Part shown: positions 1 to 5,839 of the stretch, in pieces
Numbering within the stretch: the first letter of the stretch is position 1
Layout of the letters: each line of letters begins with the position of its first letter
NCBI GenBank assembly: GCA_017882835.1
Contig: JADGOU010000082.1
Span: forward strand, 1 to 9,954
Source: Frankiaceae bacterium
Lineage (GTDB): Bacteria; Actinomycetota; Actinomycetes; JADGOU01
Direction: 5' to 3'
DNA length: 9,954 nucleotides
Notes under the pieces: model-generated
The model's input: the letters and a program-made list of their open reading frames with translations, nothing else
What the model was told of the DNA's origin: nothing
Databases searched by the model: none
Translations under genes and position numbers: made by a program

Positions 1-2
1 CG

Positions 3-1262
3 GCCGGCAAGTCGGCCGGCAAGGCGGCCAACAAGGCGGCCAACAAGGCGGCCAACTCCCAGACGGCATCTGCCGGTCAGGTCACACCCGCCGTTGATGC
101 CGGCTCGGTGCCGGCGAACGGCGGAGCCGCCACCACCGGGCTGGTTGCTGCCGGCCCTTCCGCCGACGACGTACTCGCCGGTGTGCCTGGGGGGCCCGCG
201 GTCGAGCCCGACGAGCCGGACGTGGCCGAGCTCGAGGTCGCGACCGAGGCCGTGGTTGTCGAGGACGAAGAGGACGACGAGGCCGCGGTGGCGGCCGAGG
301 CCCGGCGTGGCGCCGAGGCATCGGCGACCGCGGACTCGGTGCGGGACTACCTCAAGCAGATCGGCAAGGTGCCGCTGCTCAACGCCGAGCAGGAGGTTGA
401 GCTCTCCAAGCGAATCGAGGCCGGCCTGTACGCCTCGGAGAAGCTGCGCGCCGAGCATGAGCGCATCGCCGCCGGCGGCAAGGGCAAGAAGCTGTCGCCC
501 GAGCTGCGACGCGACCTGGAGTGGATCGTCGAGGACGGTCAGCGGGCCAAGAATCACCTGCTGGAGGCGAACCTGCGCCTGGTGGTGTCGCTCGCCAAGC
601 GCTACACCGGCCGCGGCATGCTCTTCCTCGATCTGATCCAGGAGGGCAACCTGGGCCTGATCCGCGCGGTGGAGAAGTTCGATTACACCAAGGGCTACAA
701 GTTCTCGACGTACGCCACCTGGTGGATCCGTCAAGCGATCACCCGAGCGATGGCCGACCAGGCGCGCACCATCCGCATCCCGGTGCACATGGTCGAGGTC
801 ATCAACAAGCTGGCGCGCATCCAGCGGCAGATGCTCCAGGACCTCGGCCGCGAGCCGACGCCCGAAGAGCTGGCCAAAGAGATGGACATGACCCCGGAGA
901 AGGTGGTCGAGGTCCAGAAGTACGGGCGGGAGCCGATCAGCCTCTCCACGCCGATCGGCGACGAGGGCGACACCCAGTTTGGTGACCTGATCGAAGACTC
1001 CGACGCCGTCGTAGCCGTGGACGCGGTGAGCTTCACGCTTTTGCAGGAGCAGATGGGCTCGGTGCTCGACACCCTCTCCGAGCGGGAGGCCGGCGTCATC
1101 CAGCTGCGGTTCGGCCTCACCGACGGCCAGCCCAAGACCCTGGACGAGATCGGCAAGGTCTACGGGCTCACCCGGGAGCGGATCCGGCAGATCGAGTCGA
1201 AGACGATGTCGAAGCTGCGGCATCCCTCCCGTTCCCAGGTGCTGCGCGACTACCTGGACTGA
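3..1262 (+). CDS. Principal RNA polymerase sigma factor (RpoD/HrdB/SigA type), 5' end outside window
   Basis: This is a group 1 sigma-70 factor, which directs RNA polymerase core enzyme to housekeeping promoters. The frame is open from base 3, so the start codon lies before the window; the in-frame GTG at 108 is internal. In order the protein shows an Ala/Lys/Asn-rich stretch (3-60), an acidic linker (about 195-300) and region 1.2 (DSVRDYLKQIGKVPLL, from 333). The region 2 core follows from about 565, including NLRLVVSLAKRY, DLIQEGNLGLIRAVEKF and the -10 binding and melting segment YKFSTYATWWIRQAITRA. Region 3 (ARTIRIPVHM onward) and region 4 come next; the region 4.2 helix-turn-helix is TLDEIGKVYGLTRERIRQIE, close to the TGA stop. 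The low-complexity N-terminus followed by acidic residues is usual for actinobacterial HrdB-like factors. The gene is intact at the 3' end and converges on the next, minus-strand gene. Confidence 0.96.
   Translation, partial: AGKSAGKAANKAANKAANSQTASAGQVTPAVDAGSVPANGGAATTGLVAAGPSADDVLAGVPGGPAVEPDEPDVAELEVATEAVVVEDEEDDEAAVAAEARRGAEASATADSVRDYLKQIGKVPLLNAEQEVELSKRIEAGLYASEKLRAEHERIAAGGKGKKLSPELRRDLEWIVEDGQRAKNHLLEANLRLVVSLAKRYTGRGMLFLDLIQEGNLGLIRAVEKFDYTKGYKFSTYATWWIRQAITRAMADQARTIRIPVHMVEVINKLARIQRQMLQDLGREPTPEELAKEMDMTPEKVVEVQKYGREPISLSTPIGDEGDTQFGDLIEDSDAVVAVDAVSFTLLQEQMGSVLDTLSEREAGVIQLRFGLTDGQPKTLDEIGKVYGLTRERIRQIESKTMSKLRHPSRSQVLRDYLD
9..56 (+). repeat. 12-bp in-frame tandem repeat in the sigma factor N-terminus
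   Basis: Three perfect copies of AAGGCGGCCAAC (21-32, 33-44, 45-56) follow a degenerate copy at 9-20. They encode Lys-Ala-Ala-Asn units. Low-complexity Lys/Ala tracts are common in the disordered N-terminus of actinobacterial principal sigma factors. The copy number can vary without changing frame because the unit is 12 bases. The array may continue to the left of the window. Confidence 0.85.
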
Positions 1263-1297
1263 TTGCCGACTCAGGGACTTGGCCCCGCCCGCGGGCG

Positions 1298-1367
1298 CCT
1301 TCACCCGCCGTCGGCATCACCGGGGGCCGCGACCCGCCGTACCAGCTGTGCCGTAGGCGGGTGAAGG
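1298..1367. repeat. 70-bp palindromic-ended repeat, copy A
   Basis: This copy begins with CCTTCACCCGCC and ends with its exact reverse complement, GGCGGGTGAAGG. After two mismatches the arms continue with CGGCA pairing to TGCCG, giving arms of about 19 bases. It differs from copy B at three of 70 positions. It begins 35 bases after the sigma factor stop codon, between convergent genes. It could therefore act as a terminator hairpin in either direction, but it lacks a T-tract, so this is inference. Related sequence recurs at 2624-2795. Confidence 0.85.
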
Positions 1368-1382
1368 TGGGCACCGGGGGCA

Positions 1383-1452
1383 CCTTCACCCGCCGTCGGC
1401 ATCGTCGGGGGCCGCGACACGCCGTACCAGCTGTGCCGTAGGCGGGTGAAGG
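1383..1452. repeat. 70-bp palindromic-ended repeat, copy B
   Basis: This is a second copy of the element at 1298-1367, with the same length and the same perfect 12-base terminal inverted repeat, in the same orientation. The two copies are 15 bases apart (GC-rich spacer 1368-1382), giving an 85-base period. The differences are ATCAC versus ATCGT and GACCC versus GACAC. It lies downstream of the stop codons of both convergent neighbours. Confidence 0.85.
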
Positions 1453-1478
1453 TGTGAAGCTGCGGAGCCGAAGCTGTC

Positions 1479-1508
1479 GGAGCCGGAGCCGGAGCCGGAG
1501 CCGGAGCT
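1479..1508. repeat. GGAGCC hexanucleotide tandem repeat
   Basis: Four perfect GGAGCC units are followed by a fifth that reads GGAGCT. Degenerate relatives (GCGGAGCCGAAGCTG) lie just before. The array is non-coding: it is beyond the minus-strand gene's stop at 1546 and beyond the sigma factor stop at 1262. Confidence 0.8.
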
Positions 1509-1545
1509 GCAGAGCCGGGGGCGGATCGGCAGTTCACCGACCCGG

Positions 1546-2532
1546 CTATCCCGCCAGCCGCAGGACGTCGCCGCGGGCGAAGGCGAAGTGCAGTCGGGCG
1601 GCGCTGCGCTCGGGCGTACGGGTGACGTCGTGCCAGGTGAGCCGGACGACGACGAAGCCGGCCTGCTCGAGTCGCTCCTGACGCAGTTTCTCCTCGCGAA
1701 GGGCGCCCTCGTCGGCGTACTTCAGCAGGCCGTCCGCCTCGGCGATGGTGCGGTGCCTCGGCCAATAGAAGTCGACCCGGCCGATAGGCCCCCGCGGGTC
1801 ACCAAGCCAGTGCTGCGACACTGGCGGTTCGATGCCGTGGTCGGCGAAGAAGACTCGGGTGAGCGACTCCAACGGCGACTCGGCGGTGGCGTCGGCGAAG
1901 TCGATCGCGCGACTGGCCGCGCGCACGCCAGGCCAACCGGCGCAGCAGGACAGGACGTGGCCCAAGTCGGCCACGGTGGTGAGTCCGCTGTGCACGGCGG
2001 CGTCGGCCAGGACGACCGCCTGCGGCCACGGCAGCGTGCGGCCCAGGTCGACGATCGTCCGAGCGGCCGTCGTCACCGGTACGCCGTGGCGCGACGTGAC
2101 GTGCTCGACTGGCAGTGCGGCCACCTTGATCCGCAGGCCCGGGTACGACGTGGGAGTGCCGCGCGTGCTGCGGGTCAGCTCGACACCAGCCGGTGGCGGG
2201 CACAGCAACGGCAGGCCGTGCAGCCGAGCCGCCGAGGTGCCGCTCGCTGCTGCACCGTGAGTGCGGAGCAGACCGGCGCGGATAGCGACCGCGTGCAGCG
2301 CACCGGCATCGGCTTCGGCTTCGGCGGTAATGAGGAGGTCGCTGGCTACGTATGTGCCCCGCCGTAGCCGCTGCCAGGCGCCCGTCCGCAGCTGCGCGCG
2401 TACCGCACTGATCGTGCTGCCGGCGGCCAGGGCGCTGGCTCGGCTGAAGGGGCCGTCGTCGGCGGGGTTGGCGTCGGTGGGGTTGGCGTCGGCGGGGTGG
2501 GCTGCGTCAGCGGCCGGGGGGTCAGCGGTCAT
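1546..2532 (-). CDS. AbiEi-like winged-helix protein with DUF559/Vsr-like endonuclease domain
   Basis: With the ATG start at 2532 the protein has 328 residues. After a low-complexity Ala/Pro/Asp leader containing repeated DANP, residues about 30-64 form a winged-helix segment ending WQRLRRGTYVAS. This is the signature of the AbiEi-type antitoxin domain that opens many actinobacterial proteins. The C-terminal third resembles DUF559/Vsr nucleases of the PD-(D/E)xK fold. It has ESPLES (E222, E226), GRVDFYW (D254) and AEADGLLKY (E265, D267, K271), then an Arg/Glu-rich helix and VVVRLTWHDV. The likely role is DNA binding, possibly with cleavage; the substrate is unknown. No partner toxin gene lies beside it, so it is an orphan. 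A GTG at 2580 would add 16 residues. Neither start has a strong ribosome-binding site; ATG is preferred because a weak AGG sits a few bases upstream. Repeats flank the gene on both sides. Confidence 0.85.
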   Translation of the reverse strand: MTADPPAADAAHPADANPTDANPADDGPFSRASALAAGSTISAVRAQLRTGAWQRLRRGTYVASDLLITAEAEADAGALHAVAIRAGLLRTHGAAASGTSAARLHGLPLLCPPPAGVELTRSTRGTPTSYPGLRIKVAALPVEHVTSRHGVPVTTAARTIVDLGRTLPWPQAVVLADAAVHSGLTTVADLGHVLSCCAGWPGVRAASRAIDFADATAESPLESLTRVFFADHGIEPPVSQHWLGDPRGPIGRVDFYWPRHRTIAEADGLLKYADEGALREEKLRQERLEQAGFVVVRLTWHDVTRTPERSAARLHFAFARGDVLRLAG

Positions 2533-2636
2533 GCTGCCTAAGGTGGCGCGCCCGGGGCTCCGCAGATTGCGCTTGTCCACAGCCCCGCCCGCCAGCGCCG
2601 AAGCGCCTGGGCGAATCTGCCTTGTGCCGTCGGCGG

Positions 2637-2665
2637 GTGAAGCTGACCGAATCGGCCAGCTTCAC
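2637..2665. terminator. Strong hairpin within the repeat region, possible terminator
   Basis: GTGAAGCTG (2637-2645) pairs exactly with CAGCTTCAC (2657-2665). Inside, after one A/C mismatch, CCG pairs with CGG around an AAT loop. The left arm is the tail of one repeat copy (GTGCCGTCGGCGGGTGAAGCTG from 2624). There is no T-tract. It would terminate or insulate transcription arriving from the nitroreductase-like gene (minus strand, ending at 2926). That role is inferred from position only. Confidence 0.5.
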
Positions 2666-2687
2666 GGGCTCAGGGCACAGTTGCGGG

Positions 2688-2729
2688 CTGCGACACGCCG
2701 TACGAGGTGTGCCGTAGGCGGGTGAAGCT
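2688..2729 (+). repeat. Degenerate copy C of the GGCGGGTGAAG repeat
   Basis: The sequence CTGCGACACGCCGTACGAGG, continuing to TGTGCCGTAGGCGGGTGAAGCT, matches the right half of copies A and B with only a few substitutions. Two examples are CCAGC changed to CGAGG and GAAGG changed to GAAGC. It is in the same orientation as those copies although it lies more than 1.2 kb away, on the other side of the nuclease-like gene. Its own left arm may be the CAGCTTCAC at 2657. Confidence 0.75.
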
Positions 2730-2751
2730 GAGCCGGGTGCGGCTGAGCGGG

Positions 2752-2795
2752 CTGCGATACGCCGTACGAGGTGTGTGCCGTACGCGGGTGCGGCT
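2752..2795 (+). repeat. Degenerate copy D of the GGCGGGTGAAG repeat
   Basis: CTGCGATACGCCGTACGAGG and the following GTGTGTGCCGTACGCGGGTGCGGCT match copy C. They differ by an extra GT and several substitutions, including GTAGGCGGGTGAAG changed to GTACGCGGGTGCGG. This is the most diverged copy and it runs into the 14-bp tandem array. It is therefore probably an older duplication. Confidence 0.65.
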
Positions 2796-2878
2796 GAACC
2801 GGGCGAGCTGAACCGGGCGAGCTCAACCGGGCGAGCTGAACCGGGCGAGCCGAACCGGGTGCAGCTGAGCCGGGTGAC
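2794..2878. repeat. 14-bp tandem array (CTGAACCGGGCGAG)
   Basis: There are six consecutive units. CTGAACCGGGCGAG occurs at 2794-2807, 2808-2821 and 2836-2849, and a one-base variant (CTCAACC...) at 2822-2835. A 15-base variant follows at 2850-2864 and a final CTGAGCCGGGTGAC at 2865-2878. Similar CTGAGCCGGG units also appear at 2728 and nearby. The array is non-coding on both strands. It lies 47 bases beyond the stop codon of the minus-strand oxidoreductase-like gene. Confidence 0.85.
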
Positions 2879-2925
2879 GCGGTCGCAGCGGGGGGGGGCC
2901 GCTGGCGGGAAAGTGCCCCAGCCGG

Positions 2926-3906
2926 TTAGCGGTCGATCGTGACCTCGTCCACTGGTCGGCGCGAGGTAGCGGTCGCCTCCCGGCCGTAGCCCATCCGCAG
3001 CAGCATCTGCGGGAAGCCCATGACGTGCAGCTGCCCCCGCAGCTGGGTGCGCAGGGCCGGGATGTCCAGCACCTGGTTCAGCGGCGAGGCGGCGACCCCG
3101 TCGACGGTGGCCCGCAGCAGCACGTGCACGAGCGCCTGGCCGGCGCGCAGCCAGTCGGCCGGCCCGTCACTGTCGGTGCCCAGCAGGACGACCACGGGCC
3201 GCTCCACCTGCTGACCGTGAATGGGCAGCGCGCCCTCACCGCGCAGGTCGAAGTCGCGCAGCACGAACGCCGAGCGGCGTTCGGCACCCTCCCCGACATG
3301 CGGTACGGCGGTAGCGGGCACCCCGTCGGCGGCCCCGGCATCGAAGCGTAGCCAGGACTCCAGCTCTTCCCGGTACGCCGGGTCCAGCCGCTGTGCCTCA
3401 TCGGCGTGCGAGAGCAAGACCACTGTCGTCATCTGGTCGCTGGACTGCTCGATCAGGCGCAGCCAGGCGCCCTCCAGGCTGGCCCGGTGCTCGAGCTCGG
3501 CGATCAGTGCGGTCGGTACCTCCCGGTCCTCGAACGGCAGCCGGTTGGTGTGCCGGTGGGGGATGGCGGCCAGCAGCGCCCGCTCGTCGTCGGTGGTGGA
3601 CAGCGGATCACCGACGGTCAGCCGGGCCAGGTGGTCGGGGTCGGCCGGTGTGGGCAGCAACTCCACCCGCACGGCATAGCCGGCGGCCCGGACCCCCAGC
3701 CGCGCATAGCAGACGGCGCCGCCGCAGCTGATCAGCAGCTGACGCCCGGTGGGGTCCACAACTGGCAGTTTGCGGCCGCGGTCGGCGTACACATCGATGA
3801 CGCCGTCGGCCGCGGCGAACCGCCAGGGCTGGGTGTTGTGGATCGAGGGTGCCCGGGTCGCGAGGGCGATGACCTCGGGCAGCTGTTCGGCGGAAATCCG
3901 GTCCAT
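2926..3906 (-). CDS. Acg-family FMN-binding nitroreductase-like protein
   Basis: This 326-residue protein belongs to the Acg (Rv2032-like) branch of the nitroreductase fold. It is a tandem flavodoxin-reductase-like protein that binds FMN and, in mycobacteria, is part of dormancy and stress responses. The N-terminus carries the family signature RAPSIHNTQPWRF (R18 to F30). It continues with GGAVCYARLGVRAAGY, HRHTNRLPFEDREVP in the middle, RPVVVLLGTDSDGPADWLRAGQ, and the C-terminal pieces GFPQMLLRMGYG and SRRPVDEV. The ATG at 3906 is chosen because GAGG lies a few bases upstream and the family signature begins about 18 residues in. The frame stays open to 4467, but that part overlaps the NUDIX gene in another frame and is not credible. 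It is downstream of the NUDIX gene on the same strand (82-base gap) and may be co-transcribed. Its substrate is unknown. Confidence 0.92.
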   Translation of the reverse strand: MDRISAEQLPEVIALATRAPSIHNTQPWRFAAADGVIDVYADRGRKLPVVDPTGRQLLISCGGAVCYARLGVRAAGYAVRVELLPTPADPDHLARLTVGDPLSTTDDERALLAAIPHRHTNRLPFEDREVPTALIAELEHRASLEGAWLRLIEQSSDQMTTVVLLSHADEAQRLDPAYREELESWLRFDAGAADGVPATAVPHVGEGAERRSAFVLRDFDLRGEGALPIHGQQVERPVVVLLGTDSDGPADWLRAGQALVHVLLRATVDGVAASPLNQVLDIPALRTQLRGQLHVMGFPQMLLRMGYGREATATSRRPVDEVTIDR

Positions 3907-3946
3907 GGTGTCCTCGGGTCTCGGTGTCCGGGGACCGTCCGGTCGG

Positions 3947-3997
3947 CCGGCCCGTGAGCCGGCCAATCGGGACCGGCCCGTAAGCCGGCTAATCGGG
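3947..3997. repeat. Duplicated 26-bp hairpin unit after the NUDIX stop
   Basis: Two tandem units (3947-3972 and 3973-3997) share 23 of 25 aligned bases. Each contains CCGGC and GCCGG arms around a six-base loop (CCGTGA or CCGTAA). The second unit contains the NUDIX stop codon (TAG at 3991-3989), so both hairpins lie at or just after the end of that gene in the transcript. They sit before the oxidoreductase start, where they could attenuate or stabilise the shared message. That function is inferred. Confidence 0.7.
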
Positions 3998-4537
3998 CCG
4001 GGTCGCCAGCCAGCGCCGGACGGCGTCGACGGTACTCGCGAACGCCAGCCCGGGCAGCCCGGTGCGGCCGAAGAAGCGGGCGTCCGCGGCGTCGTCGCCG
4101 GCGCGCAGCTCACCACCGACCGCGTCTGCCCGGTAGAGCAAGAACACGGTCGCGTCACCGGCCGATGGGTTGGCGTAGACGTCGACGAGGTCGCCGACGT
4201 CCACCACGAGGTTGGCCTCCTCCAGCGTCTCCCGGGCAGCCGCCGCCCGCGGGTCCTCGCCGGCGTCCAGAAAGCCACCCGGCACCGACCAGCGGCCGAT
4301 CTCCGGCGCCACGGCTCGTCGGACCAACAGCAACTCGTCGTCGCGGACGGCGAGCACCCCGACGCCGACCTTGGGGTCGGGGAAGTGAACCGCGCCGCAG
4401 AACCGACACACCCGGCGGGGACGGTTGCCGACCGTGCGGGTGTCCATCGGGCCGCCGCACCCGGCACAGAACCGCACAGTGGCGGGTGCGCTGACGGGCT
4501 CCGGCGACACCGACGGAAAATGGCAACCGGCCGACAA
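3989..4537 (-). CDS. Zinc-ribbon NUDIX hydrolase
   Basis: NUDIX enzymes cleave nucleoside-diphosphate-linked molecules such as ADP-ribose, NADH or damaged nucleotides, using metal bound to the NUDIX box. With the TTG start at 4537 the protein has 182 residues. An N-terminal zinc ribbon (FCAGCGG and CRFCG; Cys24, 27, 44 and 47) is followed by the NUDIX core with GRWSVPGGFLDAGE and RETLEEANL. The box spans G88 to L110, with E94, R102, E103, E106 and E107 present; the usual late Gly is Asn (N109), a change tolerated in zinc-ribbon NADH-pyrophosphatase-like members. The start is uncertain: TTG has AGGGGG ten bases upstream, while GTG at 4510 has no ribosome-binding site but gives a more typical 173-residue protein. 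The gene is divergent from acuC and upstream of the Acg-like gene. The exact substrate cannot be told from sequence. Confidence 0.92.
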   Translation of the reverse strand: MSAGCHFPSVSPEPVSAPATVRFCAGCGGPMDTRTVGNRPRRVCRFCGAVHFPDPKVGVGVLAVRDDELLLVRRAVAPEIGRWSVPGGFLDAGEDPRAAAARETLEEANLVVDVGDLVDVYANPSAGDATVFLLYRADAVGGELRAGDDAADARFFGRTGLPGLAFASTVDAVRRWLATRPD

Positions 4538-4547
4538 CTAGTGTGCG

Positions 4548-4581
4548 CCCCCTATCGCCGGGCCATAGGGGGCCATAGGGG
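4548..4581. promoter_or_regulatory. Inverted repeat in divergent promoter region, candidate operator
   Basis: CCCCCTAT (4548-4555) is the exact reverse complement of ATAGGGGG (4565-4572), around the nine-base spacer CGCCGGGCC. A further ATAGGGG follows at 4575-4581, because GGCCATAGGG is duplicated (4561-4570 and 4571-4580). The element lies between the NUDIX and acuC starts, where a regulator could control both directions. On the minus strand part of it could also serve as the ribosome-binding site for the TTG start at 4537. No convincing -35/-10 pair was found. Confidence 0.5.
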
Positions 4582-4590
4582 AATAGTCTG

Positions 4591-4630
4591 CCCGGCAGCC
4601 CGGCAGCCCGGCAGCCCGGCAGCCCGGCAG
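4591..4630. repeat. Five perfect tandem copies of CCCGGCAG
   Basis: The eight-base unit is repeated exactly five times. It ends 15 bases before the acuC start codon, and the ribosome-binding site (AAAGGGAG, 4634-4641) follows directly. It most likely lies in the acuC 5' untranslated region or promoter-proximal spacer. Perfect identity suggests recent slippage. A change of copy number would alter leader length in eight-base steps. Confidence 0.9.
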
Positions 4631-4645
4631 TACAAAGGGAGCGGC

Positions 4646-5839
4646 GTGAGCGACTCGGTGCTGGTGTTGTGGGACGAGGCCCTCCTCGGCTACAACCTCG
4701 GGCGCGACCACCCGTTGCACCCGGTCCGCTTGGAGCTGACGGTGGCACTGGCGCGAGAGCTCGGGGTGCTGGACCGGCCGGGCGTGCGGGTGGCGAAGCC
4801 GCAGTCGGCCAGCGACGCCCTGCTGGAGCTGGTGCACGACCCGTCGTACCTGAATGCGGTCCGCCGCGCCCCCGACGACATGATGGGCCGGCTGGGTCTG
4901 CGCTACGGCCTGGGTACCGACGACAACCCGGTCTTCGAGCGGATGCACGAGTCGTCGGCGTTGATCACCGGGGCCAGCCTGGCCGCGGCTCGGGCGGTGC
5001 ACGAGGGCACCGCGCAGCACGCCGTCAACCTGGCCGGCGGCCTGCACCACGCGATGCGCGACCGGGCCTCGGGGTTCTGCGTCTACAACGACCCAGCGGT
5101 GGCGATCTCCTGGTTGCTGGCGCAGGGCGTGTCCCGGGTGGGCTACGTCGACATCGACGTCCACCACGGGGACGGGGTCCAGGCCGCGTTCTACGACGAC
5201 CCCAGGGTGCTGACGATCAGCATGCACGAGAGCGGCTACACGTTGTTCCCGGGCACCGGCTTCCCCGGCGAGACCGGCCGGGGCGCGGCGCTGGGCAGCG
5301 CCGTCAACGTCGCGCTGCCGGCCGGCACCGGGGACGCCGGCTGGCTACGGGCCTTCCACGCCGTGGTTCCGCCGATGATCCGCGAATTCCGCCCGGAGAT
5401 CCTGTTCAGCCAGCACGGCGCCGACAGCCACCGACTGGACCCACTGGCCGACCTGATGTTGTCCGTCGACGGGCAGCGCGCCGCCCACGCGGCGCTGCAC
5501 AGCCTGGCCCACGAGGTCTGCGGCGGCCGGTGGGTCGCGGTCGGCGGCGGCGGATACGATGTCGTGCAGGTGGTGCCGCGGTCGTGGACGCACCTGCTCG
5601 CGGTGGCCACGGGGGATCCGCTGCCCGCGGCCACGGCCGTCCCGGACGGCTGGCGCAAGCTCGTGGCCACCCGCTCGCGGCAGGCTCCGCCAACATCCAT
5701 GGGGGACGGCGAAGAGCCGTCGTACGTCGCCTGGGAACCGGGGGAGGGGGATGCGGACAGTCCGCTGGATCGGGCCGTGACCGCCACCCGGCGAGCGGTC
5801 TGGCCGTTGCACGGCCTGGACCCGGTGTCTGTCTGGTGA
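4646..5839 (+). CDS. acuC: AcuC-type class I histone deacetylase-family lysine deacetylase
   Basis: AcuC removes acetyl groups from lysines of proteins such as acetyl-CoA synthetase, restoring activity in acetate use. The protein has 397 residues, close to the usual AcuC length. The zinc-dependent class I deacetylase motifs are complete. There is a His pair, GGLHHAM (H134, H135), and zinc ligands D171 and H173 in VDIDVHHGDGV. D260 lies in SQHGADSH, and the catalytic Tyr (Y304) in GGGGYD. The GTG start at 4646 is supported by AAAGGGAG five to twelve bases upstream. The open frame further upstream is antisense to the NUDIX and oxidoreductase genes and is not used. The next gene starts inside this stop codon (GTGA), so the two are probably translated together. 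That neighbour is a Pat-like acetyltransferase, which supports a role in reversible protein acetylation. Confidence 0.94.
   Translation: MSDSVLVLWDEALLGYNLGRDHPLHPVRLELTVALARELGVLDRPGVRVAKPQSASDALLELVHDPSYLNAVRRAPDDMMGRLGLRYGLGTDDNPVFERMHESSALITGASLAAARAVHEGTAQHAVNLAGGLHHAMRDRASGFCVYNDPAVAISWLLAQGVSRVGYVDIDVHHGDGVQAAFYDDPRVLTISMHESGYTLFPGTGFPGETGRGAALGSAVNVALPAGTGDAGWLRAFHAVVPPMIREFRPEILFSQHGADSHRLDPLADLMLSVDGQRAAHAALHSLAHEVCGGRWVAVGGGGYDVVQVVPRSWTHLLAVATGDPLPAATAVPDGWRKLVATRSRQAPPTSMGDGEEPSYVAWEPGEGDADSPLDRAVTATRRAVWPLHGLDPVSVW

Larger units (their letters stand above)
2533..2925. other. Repeat-rich intergenic region
   Basis: This stretch between two minus-strand genes has no convincing gene. 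It holds a strong hairpin (2637-2665), two or three degenerate copies of the GGCGGGTGAAG repeat seen at 1298-1452, and a 14-bp tandem array (2794-2878), then a run of nine G's near 2890-2898. The promoter of the 1546-2532 gene should lie at the left side, but no clear -35/-10 pair is recognised. Its low complexity and strand-symmetric repeats argue against coding. Confidence 0.7.

Noticed and set aside
1298..2878. CRISPR array
   Set aside because: The repeat copies are not regularly spaced, have no unique spacers of constant length, differ from one another, and no cas genes are present.
3907..4467. Minus-strand extension of the Acg-like frame to 4467
   Set aside because: It overlaps the NUDIX gene in another frame, and its Arg/Pro/Ala-rich translation is typical of a GC-rich shadow. 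The family signature begins about 18 residues after the ATG at 3906.
3749..4645. Long plus-strand open frame continuing upstream of acuC
   Set aside because: It is antisense to the Acg-like and NUDIX genes, whose family motifs are clear, and passes through the 8-bp tandem repeat. The acuC start at 4646 has its own ribosome-binding site and fits the family length.
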